Below are positions 26,884 to 35,485 of a stretch of DNA of 64,000 bases, one piece after another (the first letter of the stretch is position 1; the number at the start of each line of letters is the position of its first letter). The position numbers and the translations under genes are program-made. Source of the stretch: an uncultured Polaribacter sp. (lineage in GTDB: Bacteria; Bacteroidota; Bacteroidia; Flavobacteriales; Flavobacteriaceae); assembly GCF_947500975.1 (NCBI RefSeq), contig NZ_CANMUE010000003.1:62001-126000 (forward strand), written 5' to 3'. The notes under the pieces were generated by a model. That model was not told the origin of the DNA, did not search any database, and saw only the letters and a program-made list of their open reading frames with translations.

Positions 26884-27498
26884 ATGATGAAAGAAATTAT
26901 AAAAAAAAGTTTAAAAAACACAATTACATATCAAGAATATAAAGATTTAGTTAAAAACTTACTCGCAGAAAATAAATCTACCGGACCAAATCAATCTGAA
27001 GCATTAACAAACTATAGTATGTTAAATGATAGAAGAATGAAGCGTTTAGATAAAACCATAAAAATTTCTGAACAGACTGAAGAAGAAATTAAAAAATTAA
27101 ATGAACCACAAACTTGGTTAGTGCTTACAGAAGGTTGGTGTGGAGATGCTGCTCAAAATTTACCAGTAATTCATAAAATGGCAGAACTGAATAAAAACAT
27201 CAACTTAAAACTAGTTTTACGTGATGAAAACTTAGAATTGATGGATTTATTTTTAACAAATGGAGGTAGATCAATTCCTAAATTAGTTGCTTTAGATAAC
27301 AACAACAATGTTTTAAATACTTGGGGGCCAAGACCAACTGTAGCAACAAAAATGGTTGCAGATTATAAAGCAGAACATGGAGCTTTAGACCCTCAATTTA
27401 AGCAAGGTTTACAAGTTTGGTATAATAAAGACAAAGGAAAAAGCACACAAGATGATTTTGTAAAAATTATACAAGCTTCAACTTTAAAAGAAGCATAA
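26884..27498 (+). CDS. Thioredoxin-fold protein with CGDA instead of CxxC
   Basis: 204 residues without a signal peptide. A thioredoxin fold is indicated by TWLVLTEGWCGDAAQNLPV and by the cis-Pro loop GGRSIPKLVALD. The active-site motif is CGDA, so the resolving cysteine is absent. Proteins with WCGD are a known Bacteroidetes/Firmicutes thioredoxin subfamily of uncertain activity. Start at ATG 26884 or 26887. Followed by a terminator. Confidence 0.82.
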   Translation: MMKEIIKKSLKNTITYQEYKDLVKNLLAENKSTGPNQSEALTNYSMLNDRRMKRLDKTIKISEQTEEEIKKLNEPQTWLVLTEGWCGDAAQNLPVIHKMAELNKNINLKLVLRDENLELMDLFLTNGGRSIPKLVALDNNNNVLNTWGPRPTVATKMVADYKAEHGALDPQFKQGLQVWYNKDKGKSTQDDFVKIIQASTLKEA

Positions 27499-27526
27499 GC
27501 TTTATTAAAATATATTTATAAAAATC

Positions 27527-27558
27527 GCAAATTTGACATCAAGTTTGCGATTTTTCTT
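27527..27558 (+). terminator. Terminator after the thioredoxin-like gene
   Basis: AAAATCGCAAA pairs with TTTGCGATTTT across about 10 bases, followed by TTTCTTT. The downstream promoter begins within its right flank. Confidence 0.75.
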
Positions 27559-27570
27559 TCTGTATCTTTG
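27545..27570 (+). promoter_or_regulatory. Promoter of the 160-residue gene and ABC ATPase
   Basis: TATCTTTG at 27563-27570 fits the -7 consensus; a TTG at 27545-27547 is 15 bases upstream, slightly short of the usual spacing. It overlaps the terminator stem of the previous gene. Confidence 0.5.
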
Positions 27571-27588
27571 CATTCTTAAAGTTATAAA

Positions 27589-28071
27589 ATGTTTATAGAT
27601 TATAAAGAGATTTCTGAAGATGCAAAAGTGTGGGTTTATCCATCAAGTAGAAAATTTTATCCCACAGAAATTGAAGAAATAGAGCAAAAAATTAAAACGT
27701 TTGTTGAAGGTTGGAAATCTGAAGATGAAAATTTTAAAGCTTCTTATCAATTTTTACACAATAGATTTATTGTTTTATTAGCAGATGATGAAAATTCAAC
27801 TTTAAATAATACTGAAATTGATGCTTCTGTAGCTTTTATTTTACAACTTCAAGAAACCTACAAAGTTGAACTTTTAGACAGAATGAACGTATGTTTTAAA
27901 CAAGGTGAGTTTGTGCAATACAAAGAGCTAAAAGACTTTAAAAAACTACTTAAAAACAAAGCTATTACGGCAAAAACAATCGTTTTTGATAATCTAATTA
28001 CTTCTAAAAACGAATTTAAACATTATTGGGAGGTAAGTATTGAAGATAGTTGGTATAATCGTTATTTATAA
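27589..28071 (+). CDS. Conserved protein of unknown function (often mislabelled ABC ATPase)
   Basis: 160 residues, soluble. No Walker A, signature or Walker B motif is present, so the frequent database name 'ABC transporter ATPase' is not supported; it probably arises from the neighbour. Notable blocks are DAKVWVYPSSRKFYPTEIEE and a C-terminal YWEVSIEDSWYNRY. The gap to the true ABC gene is 6 bases, so they are co-transcribed and may act together. Confidence 0.75.
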   Translation: MFIDYKEISEDAKVWVYPSSRKFYPTEIEEIEQKIKTFVEGWKSEDENFKASYQFLHNRFIVLLADDENSTLNNTEIDASVAFILQLQETYKVELLDRMNVCFKQGEFVQYKELKDFKKLLKNKAITAKTIVFDNLITSKNEFKHYWEVSIEDSWYNRYL

Positions 28072-28077
28072 ATTTTT

Positions 28078-29001
28078 ATGCTTAAAGTAAACAACATTTC
28101 TTTTAGCTACACAAAAAACAAAACTGTATTAAATAGTTTTAATTTTACCCTAGAAAGAGGCGAACATTTATGTGTAATGGGCGAAAGTGGTTGTGGAAAA
28201 TCAACTCTTTTAAAAGCCATTTATGGTTTAATAGATTTACAAAAAGGATCTATTTTTTGGGATGAAAATCAAATTTTAGGCCCAGATAAATATTTAGTGC
28301 CTGGTATGGAATTCTTTAAATACGTGGCTCAAGATTTTGATTTAATGCCTTATATTTCTGTATCAGAAAATATTAAAAAATTCTTATCTCGTTTTTATCC
28401 TGAAGAAAGTGAAAAGCGAACACAGGAGCTTTTAGAAGTTATTGAAATGAAAGCTTTTGAAAACACCAAAGTGAAAAATTTAAGTGGCGGACAAAAACAA
28501 AGAGTTGCCATAGCTAGAGCTTTAGCAAAAGAACCAGAATTAATATTACTTGATGAACCTTTTGGGCAGATTGATAATTTCAAAAAAAACTCTCTAAGAA
28601 GAAAATTATTTGCTTTTTTAAAAGAAAAAAACATAGCTTGTATTATTGCTACTCATGATAAAAATGATGCTCTTTCTTTTTCTGATAAATTAATTGTGAT
28701 TAAAAATAATAAGATAATTGCAGATAACTCTCCTTTAGAAATTTATCAAAACCCTTCAGAAAAATATATTGCTGCTTTGTTTGATGATGTAAACGAAATT
28801 ACAATCAACAATAAAAAAGTTTTATTATATCCGCATCAAATTAAAATTGAGAAAAATTTAAATCATAAAGCAACAGTTTTAAACTCTTTTTTTAAAGGTT
28901 CTTTTTGGTTAATTGAAGTTAATTTTGAAGAACAAAAACTCTACATAAGTCATTCTTTAAATTTGACAAAAGGAGATGAAATTTCTTTCTCTTTTGATTA
29001 A
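28078..29001 (+). CDS. ABC transporter ATP-binding protein (orphan)
   Basis: 307 residues. Walker A GESGCGKST, Q-loop YVAQDFDLMPY, signature LSGGQKQRVAIARAL, Walker B LILLDEPFG and the switch His in ATHDKND are all intact. About 90 residues after the domain end form an extension similar in position to the TOBE region of importer ATPases. No permease or binding protein gene is adjacent, so the partner is elsewhere. Second gene of the unit starting at 27589. Confidence 0.9.
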   Translation: MLKVNNISFSYTKNKTVLNSFNFTLERGEHLCVMGESGCGKSTLLKAIYGLIDLQKGSIFWDENQILGPDKYLVPGMEFFKYVAQDFDLMPYISVSENIKKFLSRFYPEESEKRTQELLEVIEMKAFENTKVKNLSGGQKQRVAIARALAKEPELILLDEPFGQIDNFKKNSLRRKLFAFLKEKNIACIIATHDKNDALSFSDKLIVIKNNKIIADNSPLEIYQNPSEKYIAALFDDVNEITINNKKVLLYPHQIKIEKNLNHKATVLNSFFKGSFWLIEVNFEEQKLYISHSLNLTKGDEISFSFD

Positions 29002-29004
29002 AAA

Positions 29005-29454
29005 TTAATCAATTTTTAAAATTTTAATTGTCTTTCCATTAAACAAAACTTCGTCATTTTCATGCTTACCTAGTAACAATTTTCCGATAGGAGAAGAAAC
29101 AGAAATTGCAAAATAATCATTATCAGAAACTTTTAACTTACCAACGGAAATAGAAAGAAAATAGTTAGCAAAATTGGTTTGAATTACGCTGCCTAAATGT
29201 GCAATTTTAGAAGTTTTAGAAATATCAATTTTTGCTAAAACTTGTTTCATTTGAGAAATTCCTGATAATTGCTGACCAGCTTTTTCCATTTCTAATTGCA
29301 ACATTGCTCTACCTGTTTCATGTTTATCGCCAGCAGAGCTCTTAGTTTCAGATTGTAAAGCTTTTTGATTAGAAGATATAACTTCTTCAACTGTTTGTAA
29401 ACGTTTATCTACAAAAGCTTCGCATTGCTTAAAAAGTTGATGCTTAATAATCAA
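29005..29454 (-). CDS. GreA/GreB C-terminal-domain-like protein
   Basis: 149 residues. The N-terminal half is a coiled-coil-like helical region (EKAGQQLSGISQMKQVLAKI). The C-terminal half resembles the FKBP-like GreA/B C-domain: IAHLGSVIQTNFANYFLSI and YFAISVSSPIGKLLLGK. No zinc or transferase motif is present. Its start overlaps the stop of the PL6 gene by four bases, so it could be translated from that transcript. Confidence 0.72.
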   Translation of the reverse strand: MIIKHQLFKQCEAFVDKRLQTVEEVISSNQKALQSETKSSAGDKHETGRAMLQLEMEKAGQQLSGISQMKQVLAKIDISKTSKIAHLGSVIQTNFANYFLSISVGKLKVSDNDYFAISVSSPIGKLLLGKHENDEVLFNGKTIKILKID

Positions 29455-31907
29455 TTAATAACTATTTTTTTTACTGTGTTTTTTATTTTAACAAAATAAA
29501 TTCCTGAAGAATAGTTATTTATAGACATGGTTCCTTCAAGGCTATTTAATTGCTTTTCTGTTAATAATTTTCCTTGAATATTATAAACCTGAACTAAGCC
29601 AATTTCAGATGTTTTAGATTTTATAAAAAGTAAATTATCTTTTATAGGGTTTGGATAAATTGTAATTTCTGAAGAAATAAAATCAGTATCAATTGTACTT
29701 AAAGATGCACAGTTTCCATCACCAAAAATTTGCACTTCTTCATAACTATTCCAACCACTTCCTTCTGAATTTCCATATCCTAAAATTCTAACATATTGAA
29801 CTTCTTGAAATGGAGATAATGTAAACTCTTCAAAACCAGTTGTAGATCCACTACTGGTTAAAACTTCAGTTACATCTGTAAATGTTGTTCCATCAATAGA
29901 GGTTGCAATTTTAAAAGAAGATGTTCTTGTACTTCCTTTATGAAAATAAATTTTTACGCTTGTAATTGTTCTTTTACATGTTAAATCGTATGTTAAATAT
30001 GCAGATCCATCACTAGAATTTGCAGACCATCTTGTAGTTTCATCATCATCAATTGTGTTTTCTGGTATATTTGGATCTTGAGTTCCAACACCAGTTACAG
30101 AAATTCCGGTAATAGAAACTGCGTTATTTGAGTTAAATTCTTCTTGAGATTGTGTTATCGTAATTGTATCTGATAAATCTCCATCAATCTCAGAAACTGT
30201 AATTGTTGCTGTTCTTTCTGCACCAGAATTATTTTCTAAAACACTTACTTGCACAGTTTCGTTATTACTTCCTGTTGTTTTATTTAGAGTTAACCAATCT
30301 ACATTTTCTGATATAGACCAACTTACATTTGAAATAACATCAAAATTAGAATCTCCTGCATCTATATTAAAATTAATTGTTTCTAATGATGTAGATAAAT
30401 GGTCTGTAGGTGCTGATAAAAACCCAACTTTTGTTCCAACATCAGCAGATTTGTATGGCAAGTTTGTTCCATTTGCACCAAATTCTTCTGCGCCAGCATC
30501 AAAATTAGCATCTCTTGTACCACCAAGAAGATCATTATCTAAAAAAGTATACGAACCAATACCAGCATCAATTGCTGCACTTGCTGAAGAAAGTCTGTAA
30601 AAATCTGTTCCACTTTCTAATAAACCGCTTGTAACTGTTTGGTTATTGTTGGTTCCGTTTGTTAAATCCCAATTTCCATTTTGATTGATGTTTCCTTCAT
30701 TAATTGAAGTTCCAATAGGATTTGTTTGTAATTCAAAAGCATTTTTTGAAGTGTTTAACATAATATTATTAGCTAAAATCAGATTTTCTGGAGCTAATGT
30801 TAAATCAGATTTAACACTTGTACCTACTCTAAAACCATAATCACAATCAACAAAAGTATTATTTACAATTGTGGTGTTTTTTACTTGGTAATAACCATTT
30901 AACTCTGTATTTGGTCTTCCGTTAGAAATATTAATCGCTCCAGTGGTACTTGTATTGCTACCATTTTCTTTTACAGCACTAATACCAGAAATGTAATTAT
31001 TATAAATTTTATGATCTTCTCCAATAATTCTTATTGCACCAGAAAAGATTCTATTTTCAGCCAAAAAGAAATTATCATATACTTCGCATCCATTTCCATG
31101 TCTTAATGTTAAAGTTCCGGAGTAATTTCTAAAAGTATTATTATAATATTTATTTTTTCCACTTTTATTTGATATGATTTCTATTTCTCCTTCCCAATCA
31201 TGAAAGAAATTATTATATATTTCAGTAAAAGAATCTGATAAAGAGGTAGAGCTTGTACCAATTCTAATTGCATCTTGATCATTTAAATCGTTTACATCTC
31301 CAACAGCTTCTCTTGATGCAAAATAATTATGATGTATTTTGTGATAATCAGCAAGATTATCGCTTCTATTATCATTTATAATACTACCCACTCCATTTTT
31401 ACCAATAAAAGAACTGTGGCTCACTTCATTATAACTTCCATATAAAAGAATCCATTTAAAAACAGCTTCATTTTGAGCCGTTGTACCATTATAACTATCT
31501 ATTTTAATATTAGTAACTGTACAATTATTACAACTATCTCCACTTTCTCTAAAGGTAATTATTGGGTCAATTACATCATCAGAAACTTCTAAGTTTGATG
31601 CATTTTGAAATACAAAACCTTCCAAAACAATATAGCTACCTCCCATTTCTATATTAGATTTACCTTCTATAAAAACTTGATTAGGTGATTGCGCTTTAAT
31701 AATTATTGGATTAGACTCTGTACCGTTCTTATTAATTTTTAATTCTAAATTATTCCAAACTCCATTAGTTAATATAATAGTTGAACCCGCAGTTGCTGAA
31801 GAAATTGCTGAGTTTAATTCAGCTTCTGAAGAAACAACTTGAGCCTTAGTTAACTGAATAAAAAAAGTTAAAAAAATAATAATGTTTATTTGAAATCTAC
31901 TACGCAT
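29451..31907 (-). CDS. Secreted PL6 polysaccharide lyase (alginate lyase-like) with CBM32-like and T9SS domains
   Basis: 818 residues. Signal peptide ending at KAQ (about residue 23). Residues 25-450 are a right-handed beta-helix of polysaccharide lyase family 6, with the catalytic pair Lys248 (ISNKSG) and Arg269 (LRHGNG) in the order known for chondroitinase B and alginate lyases. Next come a BACON-like segment (about 510-590), a discoidin/CBM32-like domain (about 600-740) and a C-terminal T9SS sorting domain (IYPNPIKDNLLFI to the end). Alginate from brown algae is the most likely substrate; the fold also includes dermatan-sulfate lyases. Confidence 0.88.
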   Translation of the reverse strand: MRSRFQINIIIFLTFFIQLTKAQVVSSEAELNSAISSATAGSTIILTNGVWNNLELKINKNGTESNPIIIKAQSPNQVFIEGKSNIEMGGSYIVLEGFVFQNASNLEVSDDVIDPIITFRESGDSCNNCTVTNIKIDSYNGTTAQNEAVFKWILLYGSYNEVSHSSFIGKNGVGSIINDNRSDNLADYHKIHHNYFASREAVGDVNDLNDQDAIRIGTSSTSLSDSFTEIYNNFFHDWEGEIEIISNKSGKNKYYNNTFRNYSGTLTLRHGNGCEVYDNFFLAENRIFSGAIRIIGEDHKIYNNYISGISAVKENGSNTSTTGAINISNGRPNTELNGYYQVKNTTIVNNTFVDCDYGFRVGTSVKSDLTLAPENLILANNIMLNTSKNAFELQTNPIGTSINEGNINQNGNWDLTNGTNNNQTVTSGLLESGTDFYRLSSASAAIDAGIGSYTFLDNDLLGGTRDANFDAGAEEFGANGTNLPYKSADVGTKVGFLSAPTDHLSTSLETINFNIDAGDSNFDVISNVSWSISENVDWLTLNKTTGSNNETVQVSVLENNSGAERTATITVSEIDGDLSDTITITQSQEEFNSNNAVSITGISVTGVGTQDPNIPENTIDDDETTRWSANSSDGSAYLTYDLTCKRTITSVKIYFHKGSTRTSSFKIATSIDGTTFTDVTEVLTSSGSTTGFEEFTLSPFQEVQYVRILGYGNSEGSGWNSYEEVQIFGDGNCASLSTIDTDFISSEITIYPNPIKDNLLFIKSKTSEIGLVQVYNIQGKLLTEKQLNSLEGTMSINNYSSGIYFVKIKNTVKKIVIN

Positions 31908-32027
31908 TGTATTTATTTATGTTTTAACTAGTTTTTTTAAGGAAATATTTAAAAAATACTAGTTTTTTTTAATGATTTAAAAGTTTTGTATATAATCTTT
32001 TGCAAGATAAATAAAATATTTTTACTT

Positions 32028-32050
32028 TGGTAAACCAAATTGGTTTACCA
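32028..32050. promoter_or_regulatory. Perfect 23-base palindromic operator-like site
   Basis: TGGTAAACCAA and its exact complement TTGGTTTACCA flank a single central A. Each arm contains TGGT-N2-ACCA, which is the operator shape of FadR-type GntR regulators (TnGTn(0-3)ACnA). A further partial half, TTTGGTTA, follows at 32052-32060. It lies 45 bases before the T9SS protein start and 121 bases from the PL6 start, well placed to control both. The regulator type is inference. Confidence 0.75.
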
Positions 32051-32094
32051 GTTTGGTTATTCCAAAAAATAACAATTTATAAATTTAATTTATT

Positions 32095-35000
32095 ATGAAA
32101 ACAAAATTACTTTTTTTTACATTTATATTTATGGCTTCAAGCTTTCAATTAATTGCCCAGACAATTACTTGGGACGGAGGTGCAGCTACTACTACTTGGT
32201 CTGATGCCGCAAATTGGGACGGCGATGTGGTACCTGGAGCAAGTAATGATGTTGATTTAGATGGTAATACTGTTGTTTTAACAGGAAATACAACAGTACA
32301 AAGAGTTTATGCTGGAGGAAGCTCAAACCTAACTATTAATTCAGGAGTCACTTTAACAATTACTGGTTTTTCTGGTGGTGATGATGGTTTAGAAATTCAA
32401 AATTCTGCAACCGTAATCAATAATGGAACTATAGCAATTTCAAATATCGATACTGCTAATACGGATGCTGATGGACTATACAATAAAGGTACATTTACCA
32501 ACAATGGTGCTATTACAATTGATGGAACAGGACAACATGGTATTTATTTACAACAAGGTACTTTTACCAATAATGCAACCGGAACTATAACGATAACAAA
32601 TGTGGGTGGTGGAGATACTAGTGCTGATTATCTTTATATGGATGATAATGGAGGAACACCAGCTATTTTTCACAATTATGGAGATGTTGATATTACAATG
32701 ACAGGGATTGATGATGGAATTTATGTTAGAGATGGCTCTGCACTTACCAATCACTCAACAGGTACCATTGATATTATTTCAACTGGAGGTGGAGATATGC
32801 CTTTACATGTAGTAGGTTTAACTACAGGTACTTCTGCTACCACTGCTACTACATTAACAAATGCAGGTACAATTACTATTACTGGAACAAATACAACAGA
32901 TTATGGGATACAAGTTGATGGAAATGATGTAACCCCTGCTCCAATTGTAGCTAATTCTGGAACTTTAACAGTTCAAAATACACCTAATGATGCTATAAGA
33001 ATTCGAAAAGGTGGTACAATGACAAATAGCGCAGGTGGAGTATTGAATATTACCAACCCTGGAGATGAGGGAATACAAATAGATGCAGAAGCTAATACTG
33101 TCTTCAATAATTCTGGTACTGTTAATATTACTGGAGATAATGCAAATTCTAGTAATCATGGAATAGAGTTACTAGGTACTTTTAATAATTTATCTGGTAG
33201 TGTGTTAACAGTTACTTCTTGTGGAAGCGATGGAATGAGAATACAAGCATCGGGTGTTTTTGCTAATGATGGCGATATTAATATGTATGGTTCAATTGAT
33301 AATGATATTGAATTAACTACAGGAGGAAGTTTTACCAATAGTGGAACTGCAACTTTTAGCCCAGGAAGTAAAACAGCAAGTACTTACGGAGTTACCAACA
33401 TCAAAAAGGATTTTGATTTAGGTAGTGCTACTATTACATTTCAAATTGGTGGTACAACTGCAGGTACAGAATATGATCAAATAGAAAATAAGGATGATGC
33501 CAATACAATTACCATAACAAGTGCAACTGCGCATTTAGATTGGGGAACTTATGTTCCTAACGTTGGTGATGAATTTAAAATTATGGATGAATCAGGAACA
33601 GTATCAGGTCCTTTTGCTTCAGTGACTAGTTCAAATGCAGATATCATATATACAGTAGATTATACAAATAATACAGATGAAGTAAAAATTATAGTTACAG
33701 GTGTAAATAGTACTTGGACAGGTAACACAGACAATAATTGGAGCACCGTTGGCAACTGGAGCACTATTGTACCTACTGCTACAACAGATGTTATAATTCC
33801 ATCAGGTTTAACAAATTATCCTACTGCTACTGGAGCTGTTACTACCAATAGTATAACAATGGCTTCTGGGACATCTTTTATTGCTAATTCTAGCGTTACT
33901 GGTAATATTACATATAATTTATCAATTCCAGATGCAAATTGGCATTTAGTATCTTCTCCTGTTAATGGTGAAACTTATGATGATGCTTGGGTTACTGCAA
34001 ATTCAATTGCATCTGGCTCAGTTAGTTCAAGTAACAGAGGTATTGCAACGTATCAAAATGGAACTCCAGATGGCACAACTGGTCCTTGGATATATATGCA
34101 AGGAGGAGCCACTGCAGCTACATTTGATTCAGGAACGGGTTATTCTATGATAGCTACTGGAGCTACAACTTATGGTTTTACAGGTACATACCCTACATTT
34201 CCAAACCAACCAGCAATCTCTCAAGACGTTAATAATTGGAATTTAGTGGGTAATCCTGCACCAGCATATATAGATGTTGCCGCTTTTATTACCGCAAATT
34301 CAGGTAATTTAGGAGGCGCTTTTCAAGCCTTATATGTGTATTATTCATCGGGTGGTGGATATACAGGTTTAACGTCTGGTTATATACACCCAGCTCAAGC
34401 ATTTTTTGTAAGTTCTAACGTTACCTCTGGTACATTGTCAACAACTGCAGCAATGCTTTCTCATCAAACAGGTGTTACCTTTTATAAAGAAAATAAAAAA
34501 TCTATTGAGTTAAGTATTTCTGACGGTAGTGCTTCTCAAAAAACATTAATTAGTTATGAAAATGATGCTTCTTTAGGTTTAGATATTGGTAGTGATATTG
34601 GTAAATTTAATGGTGTAAATATTCCATTAAGTATATATACAAACTTATTAGAAAATAATGAGAATATTGCTTTTGAAAAACAAGTTTTACCAGATAATGA
34701 TTATGAAAACATGATTGTTCCTATTGGTGTAAGAGCAGAAACTGGTAATGAAATTACTTTTTCAGCAGAAGTATTAAACTTACCAGAAGGAATTGAAGTG
34801 TATTTAGAAGACAGGTTAAAAAATACTTATACTCGTTTAGACGAAGCAAATGCTGCTTATAAAGTTACTTTAACAGATGCCGTTGATGGTGTAGGACGTT
34901 TCTATTTACATACTTCATCTAATGCTGCTTTAAGTATTGATGATAACGTAGCTTTAGATAATATTAGTATTTATAAGTCAGATGCATCTACTTTAAGAAT

Positions 35001-35187
35001 TGTTAGTTTACAACAAGGCAATACTAACTTAAAGATATTTAATGTGCTTGGTAAACAAGTTATGAATACTACTTTTAATACAAATGGAGTACAAGATATT
35101 CCTTTACCAAAAGTAGCAACAGGAGTATATATTGTTCAGTTAGAAACTAATAATGGAAAGTTGAACAAAAAAATAATCTTAGAATAA
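32095..35187 (+). CDS. Large secreted repetitive beta-helix protein with T9SS sorting domain
   Basis: 1030 residues. Signal peptide ends near FQLIAQ. From about residue 25 to 460 the sequence is made of short Thr/Asn/Gly-rich beta repeats such as TFTNNGAITIDGTGQHG, as in right-handed beta-helix or passenger domains. Around 545 a motif WTGNTDNNWSTVGNWS repeats an N-terminal one (TWDGGAATTTWSDAANWDG). The C-terminal 70 residues are a type A T9SS sorting domain (LKIFNVLGKQVMNTTF ... KKIILE). It is likely a cell-surface or matrix protein. The palindrome at 32028 sits immediately upstream. Confidence 0.82.
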   Translation: MKTKLLFFTFIFMASSFQLIAQTITWDGGAATTTWSDAANWDGDVVPGASNDVDLDGNTVVLTGNTTVQRVYAGGSSNLTINSGVTLTITGFSGGDDGLEIQNSATVINNGTIAISNIDTANTDADGLYNKGTFTNNGAITIDGTGQHGIYLQQGTFTNNATGTITITNVGGGDTSADYLYMDDNGGTPAIFHNYGDVDITMTGIDDGIYVRDGSALTNHSTGTIDIISTGGGDMPLHVVGLTTGTSATTATTLTNAGTITITGTNTTDYGIQVDGNDVTPAPIVANSGTLTVQNTPNDAIRIRKGGTMTNSAGGVLNITNPGDEGIQIDAEANTVFNNSGTVNITGDNANSSNHGIELLGTFNNLSGSVLTVTSCGSDGMRIQASGVFANDGDINMYGSIDNDIELTTGGSFTNSGTATFSPGSKTASTYGVTNIKKDFDLGSATITFQIGGTTAGTEYDQIENKDDANTITITSATAHLDWGTYVPNVGDEFKIMDESGTVSGPFASVTSSNADIIYTVDYTNNTDEVKIIVTGVNSTWTGNTDNNWSTVGNWSTIVPTATTDVIIPSGLTNYPTATGAVTTNSITMASGTSFIANSSVTGNITYNLSIPDANWHLVSSPVNGETYDDAWVTANSIASGSVSSSNRGIATYQNGTPDGTTGPWIYMQGGATAATFDSGTGYSMIATGATTYGFTGTYPTFPNQPAISQDVNNWNLVGNPAPAYIDVAAFITANSGNLGGAFQALYVYYSSGGGYTGLTSGYIHPAQAFFVSSNVTSGTLSTTAAMLSHQTGVTFYKENKKSIELSISDGSASQKTLISYENDASLGLDIGSDIGKFNGVNIPLSIYTNLLENNENIAFEKQVLPDNDYENMIVPIGVRAETGNEITFSAEVLNLPEGIEVYLEDRLKNTYTRLDEANAAYKVTLTDAVDGVGRFYLHTSSNAALSIDDNVALDNISIYKSDASTLRIVSLQQGNTNLKIFNVLGKQVMNTTFNTNGVQDIPLPKVATGVYIVQLETNNGKLNKKIILE

Positions 35188-35212
35188 TAACGAGAATTTA
35201 AAAAGACACATC

Positions 35213-35392
35213 ATGAAAAAAAATATAGAAAACACTCAAGGTACATCTGAAGAAATTACTCGTAAAGATGCAATTAAAAAAATAGGAAATTATGGTAAAT
35301 ATGCAGCTTTAACAGCTCTTGGAACTTATATGATATTAAATCCACAAAAAGCGCAAGCTAGTTCTCCTGAAGCTCCAGGAACTGGATTTTAA
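35213..35392 (+). CDS. Small 59-residue exported-like protein
   Basis: 59 residues starting at ATG 35213, 25 bases after the T9SS gene stop. The N-terminal 20 residues are polar (NTQGTSEEITRKDAIKKIGN), then a hydrophobic segment YAALTALGTYMILNP leads to QKAQASSPEAPGTGF, with a plausible signal-peptidase site after AQA. Flavobacterial genomes often carry similar short genes next to T9SS-secreted proteins. Function unknown. Probably co-transcribed with the upstream gene and followed by a strong terminator. Confidence 0.65.
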   Translation: MKKNIENTQGTSEEITRKDAIKKIGNYGKYAALTALGTYMILNPQKAQASSPEAPGTGF

Positions 35393-35406
35393 TAAATTAT
35401 TTTATA

Positions 35407-35456
35407 AAATTAATTCCGAAAATGAATAAAATCGTTTTCGGAATTTTATTTTTATA
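35407..35456 (+). terminator. Terminator after the 59-residue gene
   Basis: AATTCCGAAAA (35412-35422) pairs with TTTTCGGAATT (35435-35445), followed by TTATTTTTA. The stem is 11 perfect pairs and lies 20 bases after the stop codon. Confidence 0.8.
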
Positions 35457-35485
35457 AGGTTTTTTTCTTTAAAAAAATATTGATA

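Noticed and set aside
27589..28071. Annotation as an ABC transporter ATPase
   Set aside because: No Walker A, signature or Walker B motifs; the neighbour is the real ATPase.
29005..29454. Possible 3-oxoacyl-ACP synthase
   Set aside because: No catalytic Cys-His-His pattern; sequence fits the GreA C-domain-like fold.
32548..33338. Minus-strand frames inside the T9SS repeat gene
   Set aside because: They are shadows of the repetitive plus-strand coding sequence and lack coding character.
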